64,000 nucleotides of DNA from an uncultured Psychrobacter sp. (GTDB lineage Bacteria; Pseudomonadota; Gammaproteobacteria; Pseudomonadales; Moraxellaceae): NCBI GenBank assembly GCA_947501045.1, contig CANMUI010000002.1:248001-312000 (forward strand), given 5' to 3'. A model generated the notes under the pieces. The model had not been told where the DNA came from. It searched no databases and saw only the letters and a program-made list of their open reading frames with translations. The translations under genes and the position numbers were made by a program. This document shows, piece after piece, positions 54,589 through 63,635 of this stretch; positions within the stretch are counted from its first letter, which is position 1, and each line of letters begins with the position of its first letter.

Positions 54589-54718
54589 TTTTCTTATCCT
54601 TGATTATGCTAGCGGCTATGGGTCAAACCGGCCACGATAAAGGTTCTTTGTCACCAGTAAACTTTATACCTAAATAACATAACATAGCACAATTGACTCC
54701 TATAATTCTTCATACAAT

Positions 54719-54733
54719 ATACCCAAAAGGTAT
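54719..54733. promoter_or_regulatory. CatM/BenM operator, ATAC-N7-GTAT
   Basis: ATAC-CCAAAAG-GTAT is an exact match to the known CatM/BenM consensus. It lies 97 bases before catB and 131 bases from the LysR start. A second ATAC at 54666 followed after 7 bases by ACAT may be a weaker subsite. Confidence 0.8.
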
Positions 54734-54829
54734 TAAAATTAAACCAAATAGGTCTTAGACAGGGTACTGTTTGCCCTTTATAGTAATTATTAAGTATAAG
54801 GACATATTAATGATCTATTAAGGACAACT

Positions 54830-56002
54830 ATGATTCGCTCAATTGATACCTTGCTAGTACCGATACCTACTATTCGAGAGCATAAGCTAGCTTGTACGGT
54901 AATGAGAGAACAAGTACTGGTACTCGTCCATATTCAGACCGAAGATGGTTTTGCAGGCTGGGGCGAGGCCACCACTATTGGCGGTTTAAGCTATGCAGAA
55001 GAAAGCCCTCATAGCATTAAAACCAATATCGATACTTATTTTACGCCTCTTTTACTAAAAGAGCAGCCCTCCTCTACTGCCAAAGCTATGCAACTATTAA
55101 GCTTACATATTACTGGCAACCGCTTTGCAAAATGTGCCATTGAAACCGCCCTACTCGATATTGAAGGTCAGCGCTTAGGTATACCTGTCAGTGAATTGCT
55201 TGGTGGCCGTGTTCGTGATGCTATCGAGGTCGCTTGGACGCTTGCCAGCGGCGATACCGCAACAGATATCGCGGAAGCCAAAGAGATGGTCGCGCAAAAA
55301 CGTCATCGTATTTTTAAATTAAAAATCGGTAGTAACCCTATTCTTGACGACGTCGCACACGTTCTCGCCATCAAAAAAGCAGTACCTGAATGCCGTATTA
55401 GCGTCGATGTCAATCAGGCTTGGACAGAGCTTGAAGCCATGCAAGGTATCAGCTTACTAGAAGCCGGCGGCGTTGATCTGATAGAGCAGCCCATCTCCAT
55501 GCGCAATAGAGCCGGACTTAAACGCCTAAAGGATCGTTTTGATGTGGCGATTATGGCGGATGAGATCGTCCAAGATCCACAAAATGCTTTTCATTTAGCT
55601 TCCGAGCATTGCGCAGATGTCTTTGCCGTCAAGATTAACCAAGCAGGTGGTCTAAAAGCCGCTTGCTTGATTGGACAAATGGCACATCTAGCCGGTATCG
55701 AGCTATATGGCGGTACGATGTTAGAGGGACCGATTGGCACTGCTGCATCAGCGCATGTGTTTGCAACTTATCCGAGCTTAAATTTTGATACTGAAATGTT
55801 TGGCCCTTTACTGCTGACCGAAGACATTTTAGTGCGTCCACTGGACTACAACAATTTTGGTCTAACGGTACCAACGGGCGCAGGACTCGGTATCGAGGTA
55901 GACACAGACAAGGTTTATTATTATGCCAAGCGCAGTAATATCACTTTGTCTACAATGTCGCAGCCAAACGCTAAATCAGGAAAGTTTGCTACTGAATCTT
56001 AA
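54830..56002 (+). CDS. catB: Muconate cycloisomerase
   Basis: The 390-residue enolase-superfamily enzyme has FKLKIGSN (catalytic Lys pair), SVDVNQAWTE, DLIEQPI and MADEIVQ (metal Asp/Glu/Asp), KINQAGGL and GGTMLEGPIG. It turns cis,cis-muconate into muconolactone. It is first gene of the catBCA run behind the LysR operator. Confidence 0.95.
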   Translation: MIRSIDTLLVPIPTIREHKLACTVMREQVLVLVHIQTEDGFAGWGEATTIGGLSYAEESPHSIKTNIDTYFTPLLLKEQPSSTAKAMQLLSLHITGNRFAKCAIETALLDIEGQRLGIPVSELLGGRVRDAIEVAWTLASGDTATDIAEAKEMVAQKRHRIFKLKIGSNPILDDVAHVLAIKKAVPECRISVDVNQAWTELEAMQGISLLEAGGVDLIEQPISMRNRAGLKRLKDRFDVAIMADEIVQDPQNAFHLASEHCADVFAVKINQAGGLKAACLIGQMAHLAGIELYGGTMLEGPIGTAASAHVFATYPSLNFDTEMFGPLLLTEDILVRPLDYNNFGLTVPTGAGLGIEVDTDKVYYYAKRSNITLSTMSQPNAKSGKFATES

Positions 56003-56093
56003 CTTACGCCATTGTATAAATACTCGTTAAGAAATGAGTGTTAAAAATCAATTATAGTTAGTTTATTTATTAACCATCAATAAGGAAACAACG

Positions 56094-56384
56094 ATGTTAT
56101 ATCACGTACGAATGGATGTTCTGATACCGACAGATATGGAGGCTGATAAGGTTGATAAGCTAAAAGCTACCGAAAAAGAGATCTCACAAAAGCTGCAAGA
56201 ACAAGGTAAATGGCGACATATCTGGCGCTTGGCTGGTGAGTATTCTAACTTTAGTATCTTTGATGTTGAGAGTAATGAAGAGCTACATAACATTATGATG
56301 TCACTGCCGCTCTATCCTTATATGAAAGTTGAGGTAACCCCGCTACTACGCCATCCCTCCTCTATTCGTGACGATGACAGCTAA
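56094..56384 (+). CDS. catC: Muconolactone delta-isomerase
   Basis: The 96-residue small ferredoxin-like decamer-forming enzyme has MLYHVRMDVLIPTDME, GKWRHIWRLAGEYSNFSIF and LPLYPYMKVEVTPLLRHPS, the family's fixed ends. It isomerises muconolactone to 3-oxoadipate enol-lactone. It lies 91 bases after catB. Confidence 0.97.
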   Translation: MLYHVRMDVLIPTDMEADKVDKLKATEKEISQKLQEQGKWRHIWRLAGEYSNFSIFDVESNEELHNIMMSLPLYPYMKVEVTPLLRHPSSIRDDDS

Positions 56385-56513
56385 GATAAGGTTGTTTAGA
56401 AAACAAATTAATCAACCCCAAAGCAACTAAATAAGTATATAGTTATATTAACAACATTGAGTAGGATTACTCAATGACACCTTCCCAAAATAGTCCTCAA
56501 CAAGGAGAGAGAC

Positions 56514-57437
56514 ATGGAACATAAGCAAATCGAAAAACTGGCCGAGAAGTTTGTTAAAGGTAAAATCGACTACCCAGAAAAAGTCAATCCACGCGTGCAA
56601 GAGATCACTCTACGCATCGTCACTGATCTGATGAAAACCATCAACGATCTCAATATCACCGCTGATGAATACTGGAGCGGGGTAGAATATATCGGCGACT
56701 TAGGTAAAGAAGCAGGTCTATTATCACCAGGGCTTGGTTTTGATCATTTTATGGATCTGATGATTGAAGAGGACATGCAGGCCGCTGGTCTTGAAGGCGG
56801 TACGCCGCGTACTATCGAAGGCCCTCTATATGTCGCTGGCGCGCCCGAAGAGCATGGTTTTGCTCGTTTAGATGATGGCACCGAAGATGATGAGGGTACG
56901 GTGCTATTTATGCAGGGCACGGTTTATGATGAAGATGGCAACCCTATCCCCAATGCCAAAGTTGAAGCATGGCATGCTAATAGTTTGGGTAACTACTCCT
57001 TCTTTGATGAGTCGCAGTCTGACTTTAATTTACGCCGTACTATCATCACCGATGAAAACGGCCGTTATGCCTTTCGCAGTATTGTACCCTTAGGCTATTC
57101 AGTACCGCCCGAAGGCATGACTGACAAGCTGTTAACTGCCCTTGGGCGTCATGGTCATCGCCCGGCTCACGTGCACTTTTTTGCCAGCGCCGATGGCATG
57201 CGCAAATTGACCACTCAGATCAATATCGATGGTGATGAGTATCTGTGGGATGATTTTGCCTTTGCTAGCCGTGAAGGCTTGGTGCCGGAGATCACTATGG
57301 TTGAGGATGCTGAAAAGCTTAAAGAAAAAGGTGTTGATAAGCCTTATGCCTCCATCGATTTTGACTTTCATCTGTTAAAAGACACTAAGTCAGATGTCCA
57401 AGGTAGCGATGTTGAGCGCCGCCGAGTCCATGGTTAA
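56514..57437 (+). CDS. catA: Catechol 1,2-dioxygenase
   Basis: The 307-residue intradiol dioxygenase has GTPRTIEGPLYVAGAP (Tyr ligand), SLGNYSFFDESQSDFN, and the Fe3+ Tyr/His region GYSVPPEGMTDKL and RHGHRPAHVHFF. The N-terminal helical dimer domain is present. It opens catechol to cis,cis-muconate. Ribosome site AAGGAGAGAG precedes the ATG. It is the link between the ben genes downstream and catBC upstream. Confidence 0.97.
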   Translation: MEHKQIEKLAEKFVKGKIDYPEKVNPRVQEITLRIVTDLMKTINDLNITADEYWSGVEYIGDLGKEAGLLSPGLGFDHFMDLMIEEDMQAAGLEGGTPRTIEGPLYVAGAPEEHGFARLDDGTEDDEGTVLFMQGTVYDEDGNPIPNAKVEAWHANSLGNYSFFDESQSDFNLRRTIITDENGRYAFRSIVPLGYSVPPEGMTDKLLTALGRHGHRPAHVHFFASADGMRKLTTQINIDGDEYLWDDFAFASREGLVPEITMVEDAEKLKEKGVDKPYASIDFDFHLLKDTKSDVQGSDVERRRVHG

Positions 57438-57509
57438 TAGCTATTGGTTTACTAGTTATTAGCTGTCAATCATTAATATTGGTTTATTAGTATTAACCAT
57501 TTAAATGAC

Positions 57510-57543
57510 GGTTTGATACCACACGCTGCTGTGGTATCAAACC
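57510..57543. repeat. Perfect 14-base hairpin between catA and benA
   Basis: Stem GGTTTGATACCACA (57510-57523), loop CGCTGC, stem TGTGGTATCAAACC (57530-57543), without a T-run on the benA side. It contains ATAC and GTAT spaced by 14 bases rather than 7. It may be a terminator, an mRNA processing or stability element, or a regulator site. Confidence 0.75.
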
Positions 57544-57604
57544 CTATATTACCCGTAAACCATATCATCATTATCGCATTATCTTATAGACAAGGAAGAC
57601 CATC

Positions 57605-58999
57605 ATGACCGCCGTAAGCGAACGCATCAATATTGTCCCTGAAGGATCAGACATTGCTATCGATGATTTTTTAGAAGAATCTCCAGACAAAGGCATTTAT
57701 CGCCTACATCGCAGCGCCTTTACCAACGAAGAGCTGTTTGAGCTTGAAATGAAATATATCTTTGAGGGTAATTGGGTTTATCTAGCTCATGAAACCCAAA
57801 TCCCTGACAACAACGACTACTACACCACTTACATCGGTCGTCAGCCGGTGATCGTTGCTCGTAATAAAGACGGCGAGCTGCATTGCATGATTAATGCTTG
57901 TTCCCACCGCGGCGCCCAATTGTGCCGTCATAAAAAAGGCAATAAGTCGACCTATACTTGCCCCTTTCATGGCTGGACTTATAACAATTCAGGAAAACTG
58001 CTAAAAGTTAAAGACCCTCGCGGAGCCGGCTACCCGGAGATTTTTAATAAAGACGGCTCGCACGATTTAAAGCAAGTTAAATTCGCCAATTACAAAGGGT
58101 TTTTATTCGCTAGCCTTAATGATGATGTCCCACCTGTCGAAGAGTGGCTTGGCGGCTCGACCAAAATCCTTGACATGATTGTCAACCAGTCTGAAGAAGG
58201 TTTGGAGGTACTGCGTGGCACCTCAACTTATACCTTTGATGGCAACTGGAAGCTACAAGCTGAGAATGGCGCTGATGGCTATCATGTGTCAGCGGTGCAT
58301 TGGAACTATGCGGCCACAACCGCACGCCGCAAAGAACAAGAAGCGAAAAAAGAAGACAACATCAAAGCCATGAACGCTGGTAAATGGGGCCGTCAAGGCG
58401 GCGGATTTTATTCCTTTGAAAATGGCCATCTACTACTGTGGACCACATGGGAGAACCCGCAAGATCGTCCAAACTTTGTCTACAGAGATGAGTATGCCGC
58501 CAAATATGGCGAGGCTATGGCGGATTGGATGATTGGACGCTCGCGTAACTTATGCTTGTATCCCAACGTCTACATTATGGATCAGTTCAGCTCGCAAATT
58601 CGTATGCTGCGACCGCTCGCTGTTGATAAAACCGAAGTCACCATTTGGTGCATTGCGCCCAAAGGCGAAAGCGATGCGTCACGCAGTCGCCGTATCCGTC
58701 AGTACGAAGACTTCTTTAACGTGACCGGCATGGCAACGCCCGATGATCTTGAAGAGTTTCGTTCATGTCAAGAAGGCTATAACGGTATTAAGCTTGAATG
58801 GAACGATATGTGCCGCGGCTCTGAGCATTGGATTGAGGGCGCGGATGAAGGCGCAAAAGCTATCGATCTAAAGCCTTTACTGAGCGGCGCTAAAACTGAA
58901 GACGAAGGTTTATATGTCATTCAGCACGGCTACTGGCATGAGCAGATGAAAAAAGCGCTGGAGCAAGAGCAAGAGTTACATGCTGAGGATCAGCCTTAA
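57605..58999 (+). CDS. benA: Benzoate 1,2-dioxygenase, alpha subunit
   Basis: The 464-residue product has Rieske ligands C99 and H101 (ACSHRGAQL) and C119 and H122 (CPFHGWTY). The mononuclear iron site lies in [16 protein letters not shown]. Length, the [20 protein letters not shown] stretch and the order before benB/benC fit benzoate dioxygenase. It converts benzoate to the 1,2-dihydrodiol carboxylate. Confidence 0.96.
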   Translation: MTAVSERINIVPEGSDIAIDDFLEESPDKGIYRLHRSAFTNEELFELEMKYIFEGNWVYLAHETQIPDNNDYYTTYIGRQPVIVARNKDGELHCMINACSHRGAQLCRHKKGNKSTYTCPFHGWTYNNSGKLLKVKDPRGAGYPEIFNKDGSHDLKQVKFANYKGFLFASLNDDVPPVEEWLGGSTKILDMIVNQSEEGLEVLRGTSTYTFDGNWKLQAENGADGYHVSAVHWNYAATTARRKEQEAKKEDNIKAMNAGKWGRQGGGFYSFENGHLLLWTTWENPQDRPNFVYRDEYAAKYGEAMADWMIGRSRNLCLYPNVYIMDQFSSQIRMLRPLAVDKTEVTIWCIAPKGESDASRSRRIRQYEDFFNVTGMATPDDLEEFRSCQEGYNGIKLEWNDMCRGSEHWIEGADEGAKAIDLKPLLSGAKTEDEGLYVIQHGYWHEQMKKALEQEQELHAEDQP

Positions 59000-59074
59000 G
59001 CAAAAACTTTACTGGTAATTTATTGGCTATCGTAAAACTAAAACACATATAAGACACATAAAGGACTATGAGTT

Positions 59075-59572
59075 ATGAAAGAGGGAAAGGTGAACATCGA
59101 GGACGTGCGGCAGTTTTTATACCGTGAAGCACGTCTGCTCGATGAGAAAAACTGGGAAGAGTGGCTGGCTTGTTATGACGAAGAGTGTCCTTTTTGGATG
59201 CCAAGCTGGGATGATGATGGCGAGCTGATCAGCGACCCGCAACGGGAGATCTCACTTATCTATTATCCAGATCGCCGCGGGCTTGAAGACCGTGTATTTC
59301 GAGTCGAAACGGAGCGCTCGTCAGCCACCATTCCTGATACGCGCACCACCCATAATTTATCCAACATTGAGCTACTTGAAGACAATGACGGTATCGTTGA
59401 TGTCCGTTTTAATTGGATTAATAAATCTTTTCGCTATCGCGAAACCAATACCTACTGGGGCTTTTCTAAGTACAAGATAGATATGCGGGGCGATAGTCCC
59501 AAGATTTTGGATAAATATGTGGTATTAAAAGATGACTACGTGCATCAAATCATGGACGTTTACCACGTTTAG
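59075..59572 (+). CDS. benB: Benzoate 1,2-dioxygenase, beta subunit
   Basis: The 165-residue product includes VRQFLYREARLLDEKNWEEW, CPFWMPSWDDDGEL, RGLEDRVFRVETERS and the tail KYVVLKDDYVHQIMDVYHV. It is the structural subunit of the benzoate oxygenase. It lies 75 bases after benA and 22 bases before benC. Confidence 0.96.
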   Translation: MKEGKVNIEDVRQFLYREARLLDEKNWEEWLACYDEECPFWMPSWDDDGELISDPQREISLIYYPDRRGLEDRVFRVETERSSATIPDTRTTHNLSNIELLEDNDGIVDVRFNWINKSFRYRETNTYWGFSKYKIDMRGDSPKILDKYVVLKDDYVHQIMDVYHV

Positions 59573-59594
59573 ATGTTGAAAAGGGATTTTTCTT

Positions 59595-60611
59595 ATGGAA
59601 TATAATATAGCGCTACAGTTCGAAGACGGCGTCACTGGATTTATTAAATGCGGTGATGATGAAACCGTTGCTGAGGCCGCTTATCGTCAAAAATATAACA
59701 TTCCGGTCGATTGTCTAGATGGCGCTTGTGGCACTTGCCGCTGCCACTGCGAGTCGGGTAGTTATGACTTACATCCCGACATGTATATTGAAGAGGCGCT
59801 GACAGAAGCTGAGGCCAATGAAGGGTACGTGCTGACTTGTCAGATGATTCCTGAGAGCGACTGTGTGCTAAAAGTGCCTAGCTCATCGGAAGCTTGCAAG
59901 GTTGGCAAGTCACTGTTTAAAGGTAAATTGCAGCAGCTAAATGTCTTATCAGAGTCCACTATTCATTTTGGGGTCGAAGTCGATGACCCCGATGCCTTAG
60001 TGTTCTTGCCTGGGCAATATGTCAATATCAATATTCCGGACACTAAAGAGACGCGCTCGTACTCGTTTAGCTCTATGCCTAGCGCTAAGCAAGCTGAATT
60101 TGTGGTACGCAACATTCCTAATGGCAAGATGAGTACCTTTTTATCTGATATTGCGCAGGTAGGTCAAGATATTGACTTTGAAGGACCCTTTGGTAGTTTC
60201 TATTTGCGCCCTGTAGTGCGCCCTACTTTGTTTTTAGCAGGAGGTACCGGTATTGCGCCTTTTTTATCGATGCTAAAGAGCTTGGAGGTGTCCGGCGCCC
60301 ATCATCCTATCAATATGGTGTATGGCGTCACCAACGATGCTGATTTAATTGAGCTTGAAAAGCTTGATGAGGTCAAGAAAAATCATTCTTGGTTTAATTA
60401 TTACACTTGCGTAGTCAGCGAAGATAGCGCTCATGAGCGTAAAGGCTACGTGACCGGTCATGTGGAGTCTGACTGGTTAAACGGCGGCGAGGTTGATATT
60501 TATCTATGTGGCCCTCCAGCTATGGTCGATGCGGTCAGTCATTGGTTAGATGATAGCAATTTGAAGCCTAGTAATTTTTACTTTGAAAAATTTCTTCCAA
60601 GCGAGCAGTAA
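59595..60611 (+). CDS. benC: Benzoate 1,2-dioxygenase reductase
   Basis: The 338-residue protein has an N-terminal plant-type 2Fe-2S ferredoxin (CLDGACGTCRCHC). An FAD domain (TRSYSFSSMPS) and a C-terminal NADH domain (LFLAGGTGIAPFLSML, YLCGPPAMVDA) follow. It is the single electron-transfer protein for BenAB, unlike the separate ferredoxin and reductase of the dioxygenase at 38542-48798. Confidence 0.96.
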   Translation: MEYNIALQFEDGVTGFIKCGDDETVAEAAYRQKYNIPVDCLDGACGTCRCHCESGSYDLHPDMYIEEALTEAEANEGYVLTCQMIPESDCVLKVPSSSEACKVGKSLFKGKLQQLNVLSESTIHFGVEVDDPDALVFLPGQYVNINIPDTKETRSYSFSSMPSAKQAEFVVRNIPNGKMSTFLSDIAQVGQDIDFEGPFGSFYLRPVVRPTLFLAGGTGIAPFLSMLKSLEVSGAHHPINMVYGVTNDADLIELEKLDEVKKNHSWFNYYTCVVSEDSAHERKGYVTGHVESDWLNGGEVDIYLCGPPAMVDAVSHWLDDSNLKPSNFYFEKFLPSEQ

Positions 60612-60722
60612 TAAAAAACGGTTAACGCTAATAAAGGCTAATAATAACTTACGATATACAGTTAGTACCTTTTAAAACTGGTACTTTCTAAAAAAATACC
60701 GTGTTACTTTTAGGAAGTAGTA

Positions 60723-61502
60723 ATGGATAAACGCTTTGACAATAAAGTCTGTATTGTGACTGGTGCCGCTCAAGGCATTGGACGCGGCGTGGCGTTGCGA
60801 CTAGCAGCGGAAGGGGCAAAAGTCGTCATGGCTGATGTCTCGCCCTTAGTTGAAGACGTACTAGCCGAGGTTATGGCAAGTGATGGGCAAGCCGTCGCTA
60901 TTCAAGCCGATTTAGAAACCTATCAAGGCGCGCAAGATACGATAGACAAAGCGCTAGCCACTTATGGGCGTATCGATGTGCTGGTTAACAATGTCGGCGG
61001 TGCCATATGGATGAAGCCATTTATACACTTCTCTGAGGCCGAGATTAATAAAGAGATCAGCCGCTCTTTATACCCCACTTTATGGTGCTGCCGCGCCGTG
61101 CTACCAGTGATGATTGAGCAGCAGTCCGGCGTCATTGTCAACGTATCGTCTATCGCCACCAAAGGTATCAATCGTATTCCTTATTCTGCCTCAAAAGGCG
61201 GCATCAATGCCATGACCGCGTCATTAGCTTTTGAGTATGCAAATGATGGTATTCGGGTTAACGCGGTGGCAACTGGCGGTACCGAAGCGCCGCCTAGAAA
61301 GATCCCGCGTAACGCCAAGCCTTTAAGCGATGCTGAAAAATTATGGATGGATGCCGTCGTTGATCAGACCATTGATCGTACCTTTATGAAACGCTATGGC
61401 ACCATAGATGAGCAAGTCAATGCGATTGCGTTTTTGGCGTCAGACGAATCCTCTTATATTACGGGCAGCACCATTCCTGTCGGTGGCGGCGACGAGGGAT
61501 AA
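60723..61502 (+). CDS. benD: 1,6-dihydroxycyclohexa-2,4-diene-1-carboxylate dehydrogenase
   Basis: The 259-residue SDR protein has VTGAAQGIGRGVALRLAAEG, NNVGGAIWMKPF, VSSIATKGINRIPYSASKGG (Ser, Tyr, Lys) and the BenD-typical TGGTEAPPRKIPRN. It decarboxylates and rearomatises the benzoate diol to catechol. It lies 111 bases after benC; a small gap promoter is possible. Confidence 0.95.
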   Translation: MDKRFDNKVCIVTGAAQGIGRGVALRLAAEGAKVVMADVSPLVEDVLAEVMASDGQAVAIQADLETYQGAQDTIDKALATYGRIDVLVNNVGGAIWMKPFIHFSEAEINKEISRSLYPTLWCCRAVLPVMIEQQSGVIVNVSSIATKGINRIPYSASKGGINAMTASLAFEYANDGIRVNAVATGGTEAPPRKIPRNAKPLSDAEKLWMDAVVDQTIDRTFMKRYGTIDEQVNAIAFLASDESSYITGSTIPVGGGDEG

Positions 61503-61584
61503 TTGCGTCAATTGCACTTATACGATCTCATAAAGGCTCATAAGGGCTTAGTGCCTAACTGACCACTACCCGCTTAGTGCTGAT

Positions 61585-62796
61585 TTGCAAGGAAGCAATA
61601 TGGCAAAGGTAATGCAAAGCTTAAAAGAAGACTGGTCGCTCTCAGCAACCGTTGCCGGGTTTTTAGCCGTTCTTATCTCTTATGCTGGCCCGTTAATTAT
61701 CTTTTTCCAAGCAGCGCAGTCGGCTGAGGCGTCGGACGCGATGATGGCCTCTTGGATTTGGGGCGTCTCTATTGGCGCGGCCGTCTCTGGTATTTATCTA
61801 TCTATTAAGTACAAAACCCCTATTATCACCGCTTGGTCAGCGCCCGGTACCGCGCTACTGGTGACCGTATTTCCTGAGATGAGCATCAATGAGGCGATAT
61901 CCGCTTATATCATCTCAGCAATTGTTATTTTTATCGTGGGTGCAACTGGCTCTTTTGACAAAATCTTAACTTGGATTCCAAACGGTATTGCTGCTGGCAT
62001 GATGGCCGGCATATTATTTCAGTTTGGCTTAGAGTTATTTATCGCCACCGATACCATGCCGCTGATTGTCTTTAGTATGCTCGCTTGTTATTTATTTGCT
62101 AAACGTTTCTCCCCGCGTTATACCATGATTTGGGTCTTATTATGCGGGGTGTTATTGAGCGTCATATTTGGCAGAATGAACCCTGTTGAGGTTAATTTTG
62201 CGCTGACCATACCCAAAGTGATCTGGCCTGAATGGTCTTGGAATGCCACCTTTAACCTTGCTATTCCGCTTATCCTTGTCAGTCTCACCGGACAGTTTTT
62301 GCCCGGCATGGCGATCTTAAATCTAAGCGGCTATGACACGCCAGCCAAACCTATCGTCAGTGTCGCTAGCATCGCCTCATTAGCTGTTGCCTGTGTGGGC
62401 GGTATCACTATCGTCCTAGCGGCTATTACCGCCGCCCTATGTACAGGCAAAGACGCACACGAATTAAAAGAAAAACGCTACATTGCAGGCGTTGCCAATG
62501 GTATCTTTTATATATTGGGCGGCTTGTTTGCTGGTAGTATTGTAGCGGTATTTAGCTTATTGCCCAAAGAGCTGGTCGCCGCTTTGGCGGGATTGGCCCT
62601 TATTGGCGCGATATCAGCTAACGTCAATATTGCTATGAAAGATGATGAGCAAAGAGATCCGGCTCTGATTACCTTTTTAGCTACAGCATCGGGCATGAGC
62701 TTTTTGGGGTTAAGCTCGGTATTTTGGGGCATTCTTATCGGTATGATTGCCTATTATATTTTGGTAAAAAAACGCTTATTACCCGCACTTTCATAA
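61585..62796 (+). CDS. benE: Benzoate:H+ symporter BenE
   Basis: The 403-residue inner-membrane protein has about 12 helices and the BenE family start DWSLSATVAGFLAVLISYAG. Other landmarks are AWSAPGTALLVT, PNGIAAGMMAGILFQFG and LAAITAALCTGKDAHE. It imports benzoate. The stated frame begins MQGSNMAKVMQSL; the ATG that follows the GGAAGCAAT ribosome site at 61600 is the more likely start. Confidence 0.92.
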   Translation: MQGSNMAKVMQSLKEDWSLSATVAGFLAVLISYAGPLIIFFQAAQSAEASDAMMASWIWGVSIGAAVSGIYLSIKYKTPIITAWSAPGTALLVTVFPEMSINEAISAYIISAIVIFIVGATGSFDKILTWIPNGIAAGMMAGILFQFGLELFIATDTMPLIVFSMLACYLFAKRFSPRYTMIWVLLCGVLLSVIFGRMNPVEVNFALTIPKVIWPEWSWNATFNLAIPLILVSLTGQFLPGMAILNLSGYDTPAKPIVSVASIASLAVACVGGITIVLAAITAALCTGKDAHELKEKRYIAGVANGIFYILGGLFAGSIVAVFSLLPKELVAALAGLALIGAISANVNIAMKDDEQRDPALITFLATASGMSFLGLSSVFWGILIGMIAYYILVKKRLLPALS

Positions 62797-62877
62797 CCAG
62801 TATTGCATGTATTAAATTAAGCTAGCTTACAATAATTATCATAGCAAAATGACTACTAAAACGACTTTTCATAGGAT

Positions 62878-63603
62878 GTGAATATGATTAATAAAGCTGA
62901 AAAAAGTATGACCGAGGTTCTTGGTCAAATAAAGGATGGTGCTACCATTATGATTGGCGGCTTTGGCACCGCAGGCCAGCCCGCTGAGCTTATCGATGGC
63001 CTGATTGATTTGGGCGTCAAGGACTTAGTCATTATCAATAATAATGCCGGTAATGGCGACTATGGTCTTGCCAAACTATTAGATACCGGCGCGGTGCGCA
63101 AAATCATCTGCTCTTTTCCGCGCCAATCGGACTCTTGGGTGTTTGATGAGCTGTACCAAACAGGCAAAATTGAGCTTGAGCTGGTACCGCAAGGTAATCT
63201 AGCTTGCCGAATTCAAGCCGCTGGTATGGGTCTGGGTGCGATATATACGCCAACGGGCTTTGGTACTCTGCTCGCTGAGGGCAAAGAGACGCGCCATATC
63301 GATGGGAAAGACTACGTGCTGGAGTATCCGCTTAAGGCTGATTTTGCATTAATAAAGGCGCATCAAGGCGATCGTTGGGGCAACCTTATCTACCGTAAAT
63401 CAGCCCGTAATTTTGGCCCTATTATGGCGATGGCAGCAGACACAACTATCGCTCAGGTCTCTAAAATCGTTGAATTGGGCGCGCTTGATCCTGAACACAT
63501 TGTGACGCCGGGTATCTTTGTCCAGCATGTAGTGCAAGTTGAACCTACTGATCCTAATAGTTCTGACAGTTCCGATAGTGCTACTACTGCGGCCAGCGCT
63601 TAA
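62878..63603 (+). CDS. catI: 3-oxoadipate CoA-transferase, subunit A
   Basis: The 241-residue product belongs to the PcaI/CatI/ScoA family: the CoA-binding GATIMIGGFGTAGQPAELI, NNNAGNGDYGLAKLLDTGAV and GNLIYRKSARNFGP. It moves CoA from succinyl-CoA to 3-oxoadipate together with subunit B, encoded 32 bases later. A Ser/Asp-rich tail (SSDSSDSATTAAS) is an odd extension. The paralogous acetoacetate CoA-transferase is less likely given context. Confidence 0.92.
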   Translation: MNMINKAEKSMTEVLGQIKDGATIMIGGFGTAGQPAELIDGLIDLGVKDLVIINNNAGNGDYGLAKLLDTGAVRKIICSFPRQSDSWVFDELYQTGKIELELVPQGNLACRIQAAGMGLGAIYTPTGFGTLLAEGKETRHIDGKDYVLEYPLKADFALIKAHQGDRWGNLIYRKSARNFGPIMAMAADTTIAQVSKIVELGALDPEHIVTPGIFVQHVVQVEPTDPNSSDSSDSATTAASA

Positions 63604-63635
63604 TACTCATAACAATAAAGATAAGGAGCTATATT

